A stretch of 64,000 nucleotides of DNA, from assembly GCA_029962745.1 (NCBI GenBank), contig CM057155.1, positions 29,712,483-29,776,482 on the forward strand, read 5' to 3'. Below the pieces are notes generated by a model. It saw nothing but the letters and a program-made list of their open reading frames with translations, was not told the origin of the DNA and ran no database searches. The translations under genes were made by a program, and so were the position numbers. This document shows positions 22,903-32,614 of the stretch, in pieces (the stretch's first letter is position 1; every line of letters starts with the position of its first letter). Origin of the DNA: Echinometra lucunter. Its lineage: Eukaryota > Echinodermata > Echinoidea > Camarodonta > Echinometridae.

Positions 22903-24279
22903 TCACTCCCTATTCTTTCTTTCTTTTTTCTTTCTCTCCCCATCCCCTTTCTCTTCTTCTTCTTCTTCTTCTTCCTCCTCCTCATCTTCTACATCTCCAC
23001 CGTGAACCAACCCCCTCGTTCTCTTTTTCTTGCCGTGTCGGTCGATCGGTGGTTCAACCATTTTCTCCTCTCGGCTATTCTTGTCTTCCGCCTCTTCGAA
23101 TCGCTGGAGGTACTGGCTCAACACCACTTCCCCCGCACCCTGCTTAAAGAGAACGTGGACAAGTTCATCCTTCAGGCTTCTCCAGTCCCAACTGTGACGT
23201 TTGCCCCGTCTCCACAATTCCTCTTCCATATCCAACGCACGGTCCAAGTAATACCGGGCATTTTCGTACTTTTGGCACCTCGCGTAGACGACTCCCACAA
23301 AGTAGAGACTGCGAACCGTGTCGGGGTGCATTCCCAGCAGCGTTTGCCGTCCTTCGACAGATAGCAGGCCAAAACGGAGGGCGTCGGCCAATCTGTTTTG
23401 CGCAAAATGAATCGCCCCTATATTCTTGAACGTGGTACAGCTGCCGTTAGTTCCCTCGATGCCGAGATCGCGCTCCACTTCCAAAGACCTCTCGAAAAAT
23501 CCCAACGCCAAATTCAACATCGACATCCCGTGCAGGCACGACCCGATGTTCACCAAGATATGCGGTACATCCACGTGTACGGTCTTCGAACCCGTTATCC
23601 TCCTGCACATGCCAAACGATCGATCGTAGTACCCCATAGCTCGTATCAAGCCTTCGCGATTGTACCCCGTTGCGCTACGGGCGGCACGCTCCGCTGCCAG
23701 TCCCATCAACGTCAGCGTCCGTTCCGTAAATAGATGATCTCCGAGAAGCTCCTCGCGTATTGCCAGGCAAGCTTTCAATCGTTGAAGCCCTTCTCCTTCC
23801 TTTTTTTCTGAATTCCCTTCTTCCCGGCGAAGGAGGGCGCGACCTCGGCAGAAGTTCAGCGTGGCGTAGCTTAGACGCACGGACCGCGAATCCCCACGTG
23901 GAAGTCGATCTAGGATAGCCTCCGCTTCTTCCAACAAGGGAATCACGTCTTCTGCATCGTAGCCCAGATCCAGCAACTGCATCGATTCGTAGCAGCTAAA
24001 CTCCGCATGCAGCTGCAGTCTCCCACCTGTCAGTGCTCTGGCCTTGCACGTCCTATAAAAAGACAGCCTCTGTTCGAGCGTCATCATAAGCTCCACGGCG
24101 ATGTGCAACCATTCATTCCCTTCGCCGTCGTTCGGAAACTGCGCGTACTGGAACCGACGGAGTACGTGCGTGAAAGCGGCCTTCTTCTTTCGCTTCAACG
24201 ACAGTGCCTTGGCAAAATCCTTCTGGAAAAGATCGGTGGCATCCTGCAGCTGCTCCACTTGACGCTTCGAAAATCTCAT
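22903..24279 (-). CDS. TPR protein 1, kinesin-light-chain/NPHP3-like repeats (copy A)
   Basis: A 458-residue intact frame. From about residue 55 to 380 it is helical, with tetratricopeptide-type repeats. The clearest, around 250-370, follow the TPR_12 pattern of kinesin light chain and nephrocystin-3: ILVNIGSCLHGMSMLNLALGFFERSL, then FKNIGAIHFAQNRLADALRF, then LLGMHPDTVRSLYFVGVVYA and YENARYYLDRALDMEEEL. The C-terminus is a Glu run then a Lys/Arg tail. No catalytic residues, signal peptide or membrane segment is seen, so a cytosolic scaffold is most likely. It is divergent from TPR protein 2, with 197 bp between starts and a TATTTAAA box on each strand. The copy at 52401-53770 is frame-broken near 53550, in a G run, so this is the better version. 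Confidence 0.85.
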   Translation of the reverse strand: MRFSKRQVEQLQDATDLFQKDFAKALSLKRKKKAAFTHVLRRFQYAQFPNDGEGNEWLHIAVELMMTLEQRLSFYRTCKARALTGGRLQLHAEFSCYESMQLLDLGYDAEDVIPLLEEAEAILDRLPRGDSRSVRLSYATLNFCRGRALLRREEGNSEKKEGEGLQRLKACLAIREELLGDHLFTERTLTLMGLAAERAARSATGYNREGLIRAMGYYDRSFGMCRRITGSKTVHVDVPHILVNIGSCLHGMSMLNLALGFFERSLEVERDLGIEGTNGSCTTFKNIGAIHFAQNRLADALRFGLLSVEGRQTLLGMHPDTVRSLYFVGVVYARCQKYENARYYLDRALDMEEELWRRGKRHSWDWRSLKDELVHVLFKQGAGEVVLSQYLQRFEEAEDKNSREEKMVEPPIDRHGKKKRTRGLVHGGDVEDEEEEEEEEEEEKGDGERKKKERKNRE

Positions 24280-24333
24280 CTCTCTGTCGTTTGTCTATCA
24301 TTCCCCTGGCCCTTCTTCCCGGCCGTTTCCTTC

Positions 24334-24341
24334 TTTAAATA
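24334..24341 (-). promoter_or_regulatory. TATA-like box for TPR protein 1
   Basis: TATTTAAA on the minus strand, about 55 bp upstream of the ATG at 24279. The same octamer occurs in the opposite sense at 24432-24439 before the divergent gene. Confidence 0.55.
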
Positions 24342-24431
24342 ACAAGAAAACGATTGCCTGGCTCGTACGTGACGTACGTTTCGCCCCGCGAATACCGTTA
24401 AACACGACGGAACGAAGCGCAATCGGTGGTG

Positions 24432-24439
24432 TATTTAAA
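24432..24439 (+). promoter_or_regulatory. TATA-like box for TPR protein 2
   Basis: TATTTAAA about 38 bp upstream of ATG 24477, set between GGTGGTG and CCACCAC, so the box lies in a small inverted repeat. Confidence 0.55.
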
Positions 24440-24476
24440 ATCCACCACACCTTCGCTGCATTCTTATTGATGGAAC

Positions 24477-26165
24477 ATGGATTTTTCTCTTCACGAACCA
24501 AAGGCTTTTTCTCTTAGCGCCGCCTTAGGAAGAGAGAAGGAGCGGGCTTGCTCGGATTGCTTGCTTCTAGTACGCTCCATCCCGGCAAAACGCTCCGAGA
24601 ATCCCGACACAGTCAACTGCCAACGCTCCGACTGCGCGGCGGGGCTGCCCGTGGATGCCTTGAATTATGTGTACAATTTGCGGTGCAGACGACGGGATGA
24701 TCGAGAAGGTATCAACCCTCCGTATTGCAGAGATCCCGATTGCAAACAGAGGCAAGACTCCCTTCGCTATTTAGACCGTGTTTTTTCTTCGCTCTCGACG
24801 CAGGACCGGACCATTTGGATTCGCCTCTGCGCATTCCCAGGACCTTGGAATCACGAAGACGAGGAAATGTTCGGCAAAAGTCGCGTGCAAGTGCCTTTGG
24901 AACAGCGTACACTGGCCGTTCACCCGCTGGTTCGTTCTTTCGTCCTCATCAAAATGAAGAACGGCGACGAAGTCACGCGCAAGCATTTTGTCGAAGGCCT
25001 GTGTCTCTTTCAGAAGAGATGTTACCGACTGTTGGACCGGCTGAGGAGTAGCGTCGATACGAAATTTCCACAGGGAGTTCTGGAAAGGGAGGAACGTAAC
25101 TTCAAGCAATTTTATGATATTGACGCTGGCATGACGCTCCACCCGTTCTTAGAATGTTTTGGTGACCGCAGAGACGAAGTAGCGAGATTCGTCGATGGCT
25201 CCCCAGAGTGGCGGGTAGACGACGATTTCTGCGACTATGCAGAAACCGTGCTTCCTTTGGGGGAGAGACTGGCATATTTCAAACACCGTGCCCAGAAAGA
25301 GGGCACCACCAAGGAACGGGCCTTGTGTTTGGCGTGGTACTTCAATCAATTATCTCAGAAAGAAGAGGACGGTAAGAAAAGAAATCACAGAGCAATTTTA
25401 GAAAACTCGATTCGAACCTTGGAAGCGGAAATCGACAACGGAGACGATGACCCGGACTTGCGCATCGTCTACGGACGATGTCTGAAGGAGTTTGGTAGCG
25501 GATGCGCGAATACGTTATTGAAATCTATCCATCAACTGCGAGCAGGCGGGGCTAGACCCTATTCCTTGGCGGGTGCCTTGAACAGCTTGGGATCGCTCTA
25601 TTTCGATCAAGGAGACTGGGAAAAATCCCTGCATTATCACCGCACAGCCGACAATGCGTTGTACCCGACGAGGTACAACAGACCCCACACTTACGCAGTC
25701 ACCCTCTCGAACGTCGGGGCCTGCTTTTACCAATTGGCTCAGGCCAAGAAAATACGTTGTTTGTACGACATGGCTTTAAAGGAGTATCGAGGCGCCCGAA
25801 ATATTTTAATTGAGACTGGATACGAGGACGGAGCGGGCATGGCCTTGGTGCTAAAAAACTCCAGCATGGTTTACTCCGATCTGCAGATGCACGATGAGGC
25901 GATGACACTCGCCCGGCAAGCATACCGCATACGAAATCGTCTACTTGGTCCATCGCATCGCAGAACGGCATTGGCTGCGGGATATCTGGAGGAACTGAAG
26001 CGGGAGGAGAGTTTGAGGAGCAGCATCACCGCACCAGCAGCACCACCACGACGACGAGGAGGAGAAAAGGCTTCCGTTCGTTCTTTTACAATCTGTTCGC
26101 ATCACCGCAGCATCGAAAATCGAGCGAGTGTACGGCGAGCCACAAAAAAAGAAAGAGAACAATAA
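24477..26165 (+). CDS. TPR protein 2 with STAND/NLR-like winged-helix region (copy A)
   Basis: A 562-residue intact frame. The N-terminal ~95 residues contain several Cys (CSDCL, CQRSDC, CRDPDC) of unknown role. About residues 98-160 resemble the winged-helix region that follows the ATPase in STAND/NB-ARC proteins: LDRVFSSLSTQDRTIWIRL, CAFPGPWNHEDEEMF, then LAVHPLVRSFV. About 350-500 holds TPRs, such as LAGALNSLGSLYFDQGDWEKS, VTLSNVGACFYQLA and LKNSSMVYSDLQMHDEAM. No Walker A or B motif is present, so it looks like the C-terminal half of a STAND protein without the NTPase. The Ala/Pro/Arg-rich tail reads differently in the other copy because of an indel in a CAGCAC repeat. It could be a decoy for host NLR-like sensors, but that is inference. 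Confidence 0.85.
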   Translation: MDFSLHEPKAFSLSAALGREKERACSDCLLLVRSIPAKRSENPDTVNCQRSDCAAGLPVDALNYVYNLRCRRRDDREGINPPYCRDPDCKQRQDSLRYLDRVFSSLSTQDRTIWIRLCAFPGPWNHEDEEMFGKSRVQVPLEQRTLAVHPLVRSFVLIKMKNGDEVTRKHFVEGLCLFQKRCYRLLDRLRSSVDTKFPQGVLEREERNFKQFYDIDAGMTLHPFLECFGDRRDEVARFVDGSPEWRVDDDFCDYAETVLPLGERLAYFKHRAQKEGTTKERALCLAWYFNQLSQKEEDGKKRNHRAILENSIRTLEAEIDNGDDDPDLRIVYGRCLKEFGSGCANTLLKSIHQLRAGGARPYSLAGALNSLGSLYFDQGDWEKSLHYHRTADNALYPTRYNRPHTYAVTLSNVGACFYQLAQAKKIRCLYDMALKEYRGARNILIETGYEDGAGMALVLKNSSMVYSDLQMHDEAMTLARQAYRIRNRLLGPSHRRTALAAGYLEELKREESLRSSITAPAAPPRRRGGEKASVRSFTICSHHRSIENRASVRRATKKEREQ

Positions 26166-26265
26166 GGACGAAAGATTTTTTTTTGGTTTAGTTCTCAAGT
26201 AGTTGTCGACGTGCTTCAATCCCATCACCCCATAATCTAGTGACATTGTGTCCCGTGCAAGAAAA

Positions 26266-26274
26266 TATAAAATA
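26266..26274 (+). promoter_or_regulatory. TATA-like box for the gene at 26316
   Basis: TATAAAATA about 45 bp upstream of ATG 26316. Confidence 0.5.
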
Positions 26275-26315
26275 ACCCCCATATACACAAGTAGAAGACG
26301 AGTTGGCGGTTCCAG

Positions 26316-26955
26316 ATGGAACAGCTTCCACTGAACTTTCACAACGCCGAGCGCCGAGACAGGAGGAAAGGAGGATCGCCGGTTGTTTTACCTTGGCTTC
26401 AAAATACGATCGTACGTTGGTTGCGGGCCACGTCGACGCCTACGACAAAGTGTTTGGAGCCGGAAGAACGACAACACAAGAACAGGAGGGAACACAAACG
26501 TACATCACGATGCTTTTTTAGACACTGGCGAAGTAAATGCCTGGCTTACAAATACGACAAGCATAGTCCTAGGAACAGTGCATATTTTATAAAAGTAGGG
26601 CCGGAAACCTGGGACGTGGTAGGGTCGCACAGTCGACATGCTCTTCGACGTCATCGAACCTACCGATAGGAAGTTGAGACCGTCCATCTCAAATGCTCCC
26701 CGTTTCATTCATAGCCGACAAGAGTAAACGGAAAAACGCCGACGACAAAGAAGGTCTCGACGTGTATCTTCTGGAGGTGAATGAAAAGGGGGTCGGCCAT
26801 GACAAAAATTGTCGGGCTCCTTCAACAGTGCAGAACATACGGTCCTAACGGGTTGTCATTGTCGTGATCGGATTTCGAGTCAACAACCTTCCTCCTTCGA
26901 CCTTGTTTACGACTCCGACGGTGCCGTCGCCAGCGATATAGACGACGTCGATTAA
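26316..26955 (+). CDS. Unrecognised ~210-residue protein (copy A, frame-broken)
   Basis: Starts MEQLPLNFHNAE and ends with an acidic SDIDDVD tail at TAA 26953-26955, which overlaps an AATAAA signal (26955-26960). At least two frame changes interrupt it here. The copy at 49723-50357 has fewer breaks and shows the C-terminal 123 residues open, including HIFIKVGPETWDVVGRTVDM and GFVIVVIGFRVNNLLFDLVY, alternating hydrophobic strands that suggest a small alpha/beta fold. I cannot assign a family. It lies between TPR protein 2 and the LRR gene, all on the same strand and each with its own TATA-like box. Confidence 0.65.
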
Positions 26956-27014
26956 ATAAACGAAATAGCAAGGACGATAACGAGAACAAAAGACGGCCTC
27001 GCACGTACGCACGG

Positions 27015-27020
27015 TATAAA
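27015..27020 (+). promoter_or_regulatory. TATA box for the LRR gene
   Basis: TATAAA in GCACGGTATAAACC, 60 bp upstream of ATG 27080. Conserved in the other copy (about 49659-49664, minus strand). Confidence 0.55.
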
Positions 27021-27079
27021 CCTCTACCGGTCGTTCTAGTTACAATTTACAGACGTACTAAAACAACCCGCCGCCTCGG

Positions 27080-29205
27080 ATGACGATACAAGAAGACGAT
27101 CATGAACGTCCCCGCACCTTTAAAAGCTTACTCCTCGCCGTCGACGTTTTGAGCGACACCGATTTCAGCCGATGGGATCCTGCCGAATTGGAACGCATGG
27201 TTAACCTCTGCGACGCTGACATTGTAAAACAATGCGCGCTTCGAAATAAATTTGAACCCCGTATTTTTGATTACTCTGTGAGCGAGGTTTCTTGAAGAAA
27301 AAGCCAGTATTGACGTTTCCCTTTTCCACCACCATAAGGCGTGAAGCAATGGAAGAGAAATTTTGCGAGAGCGAACAACGATTGCAAGGGACTCCTACTG
27401 CTCCGAGCAAGATTCTGCACCAACTTCGAGTTGGACCATCTACGGGTGTTGGCGGACTATTGTCCCAATTTACGCGTCTTAGATTGACGGGATGTTATCG
27501 CCTGTTCGAGAGCAAGAGCGAGGATTCTCCCGGCGTATTGAAAAATTCAAATCGCTCAAAACGCTTACCCTGATAGCATGCGATCCACCCTCGCGGATTG
27601 CTTCCATGGTATTGAAACGTCATGCCCAATCTGTCGACAATCAGATTGAACAGCGCATTCCGGTTAGGACCCTTCATTGCCACCCGACTTGGCCGTGGAT
27701 GCATATCGGAGCTCGTTCTTCAAAACTGTGTCCGTATGCCCGAATTGAAACATCGCATCATCCAAAATTTGACACGATTGCGAGTGTTGGATCTGTCCAT
27801 CGATGCCACTCCTTATACCGAGAAGCACGGAGACGACGCGTCCACCTACACGGATTGTTGCGACTATCTGAAGCATCTGCCCGAATTGCAAGAGCTGGAC
27901 GTGTCTGGATGCCAGGTGGACGCCGAACCAGTGCTACTTTTACCGACCGACCACTTCAAAAAGCTGCATTTGAATGACATCACCTCGGCCCACTCGTGCC
28001 AGCGTACCATCGATCGCTTTGTGAAAAGTTTTGCTACCGTCGACAAATTTTACGACTATTTCTTCGCCCGCTAACGGTCATCGGCATGATTTCCTCCAAT
28101 GGGTATACTCGCAGACCGTGGAAAATTGGGTCCAAATTTTCCAAAGGGCGTTTAGCGTGGTGTCTTCTCACGCGGCCAGATTTTTTTATGGCAAAAACAT
28201 ACGACAAAGTCTACGAGCAGTGCGTGCTCTATGGAATACACGGTCCCCAAACTCCCTCTGCCACGTCGGAAGACCATTGCATCGTGGGTTAATGCACATC
28301 GATCACTTGTTGCGGCTCGCCCTCGAACTGGGAACGAGAGTGTTGGAACGGGGCGGATATGCGCAAGATGCGCTGTGTGAATTGCTGTACGATGCCTTGC
28401 ACGAAATTTACGCTATTCTTCATGACGGGATAGACCTCTCCGGTGACGCGATAAACTTGCGCGCTTCCCATCATCTCTTTAATTGATGGAACAAGTCATT
28501 GATGTCTACGTCCAACACGGAAAGAAGGAGGACGCCGAGATTACAAAATACAGTAAAAAGGACTTTAGGACCATGGTGAATTACAAAAATGCCATCGCCA
28601 TATGTACCCGACTTTTCATGCTTGCCCCGACCGATGAGGATTCAGCGGTAACGTCTCAACAGAGGAAAGCCTTCTGCGCCATGCAGAAAGCCTACTTTAT
28701 CGACCGAGTGCTCGAGAACGGGACGGAACGTGGGACGCGCCTGACTTTGATTTCGCCGTTTCCTTCCTTCCTGCAAGTTGCCTTGGCTTACGCGGTCGTC
28801 GTGGTGTATACCTTACGACTGGGGCAGCGGCGCTTCGATTGGCTCCCTCGATTAGACACGTTTTTAGATAAAGCCGTAGATCTCTTGAAGATTGGATACC
28901 TAAGCAACGAGTACGACCGTTTTTTCCGTTTGGCCATGGAGAACACAATTTTGTCACGGTTACGGTCGTCGTCGCTGAAGAGGTATCTCGAGGAAACAAG
29001 GGCGTACCTCCAAACTGTAGATGTCAGCCATCCGCGCGTCAAACGCTATTGCCGGAACATTCGCACGATGTTCGACATTCTGATTCAAAAACGAGACGCC
29101 ACCCGACGAGGTCATGCCGCGACATCCAAAGTGGTAGTGCGAGTCACCCGACGAAAGGAAGCTCCGCGTTGGCAGTTCTCTTTCGTTCTGTTTTGTTTTT
29201 ATTAA
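27080..29205 (+). CDS. Leucine-rich-repeat protein, ZYG11-like paralogue (copy A, frame-broken)
   Basis: The full gene encodes about 680-700 residues. Here it is split over several frames (27080-27295, 27292-27573, 27622-28074, 28031-28486, 28483-29205) by single-base indels. The copy at 47548-49599 is open for most of the length. The N-terminal ~70 residues (FKSLLLAVDVL, then WDPAELERMVNLC) could be a BC/VHL-box-like start. LRRs follow, with LRVLDLTGCYRL, LKTLTLIACDP, LSTIRLNSAF, LRVLDLSIDATP and LQELDVSGCQVD. The second half is helical (LRLALELGTRVLERGG, FLQVALAYAVVVVYTLRLG), perhaps ARM-like. This order matches ZYG11-family substrate receptors of Cullin-2 ligases, and the gene at 32615-35743 has the same plan. 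The C-terminus differs between copies because of an indel at 29088. Confidence 0.7.
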
Positions 29206-29251
29206 AGAAGCTTGAGCATGAATACCCGTCTTCTTCTTTTCTTCTTTATCA

Positions 29252-29688
29252 TCATTTTCATCAGCTTGGGTAGTGCGCCTAAAAAGATACTCGTTTTTAC
29301 CGCTGTCACTCCTCTCACGATCGCGCCCTATCACAGCGGCAACAGTGACACCTGACGGTCGAACTGAACGGCGCGACCAGAACCAATATAAATCGAGCCC
29401 ACGAGCAATCGACGAGCAATCGACGAGCATTTTCCAAGCGGGTTCCACCGAGCGGGTATGGCATCCATCCTCATTTTCATCAGCTTGGGCTAGTGCTCCT
29501 TGAAAGATACTCGTTTTTTACCGCTGTCACTCCTCTCAACGATCGCGCCCTGTCGCAACGGCAACAGTGACACCTGACGGTCGAACTGAACGGCGCGACC
29601 AGAACCCGTATAAATCGAGCGCACGAGCAATCCGCGAGCAGTTTCCAAGCGGCTTCTACCGAGCGGGTGGTCACAATGGCATCCACCT
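29252..29688 (+). repeat. Tandemly duplicated promoter and start region
   Basis: Two direct units of about 219 bp (29252-29470 and 29471-29688). Each contains TCATTTTCATCAGCTTGG, GATACTCGTTTTT, CACCTGACGGTCGAACTGAA, a TATAAAT box (29387-29393 and 29609-29615) and an ATGGCATCCA start (29458 and 29676). Only the second start leads the long gene. The first opens an 11-codon frame ending in TAG. The same duplication is present in the other copy (about 46996-47432). Confidence 0.85.
29609..29615 (+). promoter_or_regulatory. TATA box for the nucleotidyltransferase-SDR gene
   Basis: TATAAAT 61 bp upstream of ATG 29676. It is the downstream member of a duplicated pair, the other being at 29387-29393. 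Confidence 0.6.
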
Positions 29689-31801
29689 GCGACTTTATGC
29701 GTAACAGCCTGGTTGAAATTCTGAAAGCCAGGCGGATCGGAGAGAAGAGGATTGACGAGCTCTTGACATATCGGGGCTGGTTCGTCAGCGGTTCCTTCGT
29801 GGCATTCGCAGATAGATGCGCCCAACTGAAAAATCACGCATCTTTCGCCGAAGCTGTGGCCGCAGACTGCAAAGGCCTCGATGAAAACCAAAGATCCGTC
29901 TACTCTCGACTTCTACCGGGAGACATCGACGTCTATTGCAGCAATCCCATCGCTTTCAAGAATGCCTTTTCCGATATCTTTGCCAAGATCCGCCCCAATC
30001 CGATGACGCCACGGACATTGCCTTGAACGTCATTTACCTCGCAGTCGACTGCCCGGAGGATGTTTACGAGCCCTACGACTGCACCATGACCATGTTGGTC
30101 TACGAACCGTCCACCATACCATCACCTACAGTCCAGAGTACACCCGATCTTTCAAAACCACCAAGACATTTCTCTTGCAACACCCCAGCTCCATCCGAAG
30201 ACTCTGCCGGTGTTCGGCTAGACTCTCCGCCTGGTACGACGACGAGTACCGCTTGGCCATCAACGACGACACTTTTTACAACGTCTACCGAGAAGGCTTC
30301 CTCAATCAAGGCCGCAACGATGAAAACGGACGGGGATATTGCGGCGGTGTGGTACCGGCCGGAAATTTCTACGGCAACAGAAGGTGCGTCGTATGCAACG
30401 AATACCGTTCCGACGAATCCTACATGAAAAGCATCTATTTTCACACCCATACCTGTGAACGGTGTATTTCCCAGGACATGCCGTCCGCTTCACAGAATTT
30501 TCCAACCCATCACCGATGGAAGGGTCTCAAAAACAAAAAGGTCTTGCTCGTAGGCGGCCGCACAAATTTCGGTGCTTGTCTACTCGAACAACTCTGCCGC
30601 ACCGGCGTGATGGACACCATCTACGTGACCACTCGCCCCAACAACATGGCCGATTTAAGAAGCAGGATCGAGCGCTTGATGGCTGCTCTCACCACCCTTC
30701 CCCGTATCGTCCCCGTTCCCTACGATTTTGAGAATCCAACCGATTTCGATCATCTTCCCTTAGACGACGCCGACCTGATTGTTTTCAATGCGTGGCGCGT
30801 GGAGCGGAAACAAGACTGGGACCGAACGGTGAGAGCCTGGACAGGCGACAATCTTGCCATGCGATGCAGGACCTTGGACAACTTTATACGAGGCTTCTTG
30901 GCTAACTATATCTCCAAACGCATGGAGGGCCGCGAAAAAGCGGCCTCTCAAAATTCAACACCTTGTGCACATTGACTGTCGAGGATCCAACAACGAACCC
31001 TCCAACGGTACCCTGCACGGTCGAAACTTGATAAACACCATCCTCAAACTGTCCCAGAAACACGCTCTCCTCAGCTCGATACAGGCCCTGGCCCAGCTCA
31101 ACACCTTCTGCATGTTTTACGAACCGGGCTTCATCTCCTTGGGGCCGCAGCAAGCGTATTACGGCATCAAGCCAGGTATGTTGGAATCTACCCTCTGCAA
31201 AACACTATCTATCAAAGACGAGAACATTACCGACATCATCCAGACCGTCTACGATGAGGTAGAGTACGAATACGAAGATGAGGGAGGCACAGGAAACTGT
31301 CCGCCTACCCTCTTTCACGATTATGTTGTGGGTCTGGTCCAGGGCCGCCAAAACACCGAGAGGATTGTTGAAAACAAACTCAAACACTCTGCGATGCTTC
31401 TCAACGAGAACATGGACAAGTGGATGAAAATGGGCCGGGCCAGATTGATGACCACGGATCCAAACAACAAATCCCTCTATCCCCGTCTGACTAGAGAAAC
31501 AAGTTATTCCCGGTCACTCCGGAAGAGGGGTCTTGCCCATCGCAAAAGGAAGAGCCGACGAATGAAAAAAGAACAACAACAACAAGATGATGATGATGAT
31601 GATGATGACGACGAAGATGGTGGGTTACGGCTTAAGAGGAGGACAAGGGCCATACGGTTATCGGAATCATCGGATGAAGAGGACGAAGCTCAGCAAGATT
31701 TTCCTCGACCCCCCAAAGGCTGCGGCTGCCCGGATGCAGAGGATGAGGCCCACAAAAAGACTAGTCGACCGCCTAAAAGTTGCACCTGCCTGCTCACTTA
31801 G
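29676..31801 (+). CDS. Nucleotidyltransferase / zinc-binding / SDR fusion protein (copy A, frame-broken)
   Basis: This copy has frame changes near 29985-30010, 30110 and 30925. The intact 708-residue version is at 44882-47008, and residue numbers follow it. Residues 34-90 carry the pol-beta-type nucleotidyltransferase signature: WFVSGSFVAF with Gly39-Ser40, then LPGDIDVYC with Asp83 and Asp85. Cys238, Cys241, Cys261 and Cys264 form a likely zinc site. From about 285 a Rossmann fold of the short-chain dehydrogenase type begins with KKVLLVGGRTNFGA and TIYVTTRPNN. The tail is acidic (an Asp run) then Lys/Arg- and Cys-rich. Predicted: transfer of a nucleotide to an unknown substrate, plus a dinucleotide-binding module. 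The classic SDR Tyr-x-x-x-Lys is not obvious. It is followed by the RING gene on the same strand. Confidence 0.8.
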
Positions 31802-31961
31802 TCGGTACCTGAGAAGAGCATCATCATCCGGCAACCAGATATCCACGGATAAATAGACAGCCACTACATCAAGAAAAAGAACAACAACTAGTAGAAGGAG
31901 ATACTCGCCCGTCTTCCGCTACAGCCGGAGGAACTGACAGCCGTGTAGTTTCCTAAACCCC

Positions 31962-31968
31962 ATAAATA
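31962..31968 (+). promoter_or_regulatory. TATA-like box for the RING gene
   Basis: ATAAATA in CCCCATAAATAGCAAG, about 30 bp upstream of ATG 31997. Conserved in the other copy. Confidence 0.5.
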
Positions 31969-31996
31969 GCAAGCACCGCCACGGCACGTTCGCAAC

Positions 31997-32506
31997 ATGG
32001 ACACGCGACAGCTACAACGCCTCAACCTGGCATTTCAGATGCCCTTTCTGTTAGGCCACGCTAAAAACAGAGTCATTGGCCTCATCCTGGACGAATTTGC
32101 CAAGGAGGAGGAGGTTTTCTACGATATCTTTGGCCACGCCGTAAGAGATTGCGGTATTCGGCCCATCGACCTGGACGAAAAATCCATTGCCAAACTATGC
32201 CTCGACCTGGTTCGAGACAATTTCAACTTTTGTCAGCCTCTCATCGCAACCTTGCATCGAGTGTGTCGAGCACTGTGCGAAAAACCCCCCAACCCTTCAT
32301 CGTACCTGAAACGCACCTGCAACGTCTGCCGCACAGCCGACAACGGTGAAGTCGTCCAGACGGCGTGTTGCGACCAAACCTATTTCCACCCCAACTGTCT
32401 ATTCCATCGCATGGTGATCGACGGATCGTCTTGGAAGGACCCTCTGCCCACCCGTCCGACATGCCCCGCTTGTACCAAACCCCTCGAATTAAACGAAAAT
32501 AAATAA
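31997..32506 (+). CDS. RING-type zinc-finger protein, 169 aa (copy A)
   Basis: Intact, and identical in the other copy (44169-44678). Residues 1-100 are helical and unassigned. The C-terminal domain has Cys108, Cys111, Cys124/125, His131, Cys134, His137, Cys156 and Cys159 (CNVC, then CCDQTYFHPNCLFH, then CPAC), a RING-H2/RING-CH-like spacing. Such domains usually recruit E2 enzymes, so an E3 ubiquitin-ligase role is plausible. The FHxNC core and CPxC end resemble many DNA-virus RING proteins. It lies downstream of the nucleotidyltransferase-SDR gene and converges on the ZYG11-like gene. The stop overlaps an AATAAATAAA signal. A PHD-like variant is the main alternative. Confidence 0.85.
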   Translation: MDTRQLQRLNLAFQMPFLLGHAKNRVIGLILDEFAKEEEVFYDIFGHAVRDCGIRPIDLDEKSIAKLCLDLVRDNFNFCQPLIATLHRVCRALCEKPPNPSSYLKRTCNVCRTADNGEVVQTACCDQTYFHPNCLFHRMVIDGSSWKDPLPTRPTCPACTKPLELNENK

Positions 32507-32546
32507 ACAATAACACAAGTTTACTTTCTCTCTTTTCATGTTTATT
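32498..32546. terminator. Convergent polyadenylation signals
   Basis: AATAAATAAA at the end of the RING gene on the plus strand, and AATAAA on the minus strand (TTTATT, 32541-32546) about 70 bp after the ZYG11-like stop. The two transcripts would end facing each other, a compact layout usual in DNA viruses. Confidence 0.6.
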
Positions 32547-32614
32547 TCGTCGTCATCTTCTTCCTCTTCCCACACCCCCTCCTCCTGATCCTTCTCGTAG
32601 TATTTTCCTTTTCT

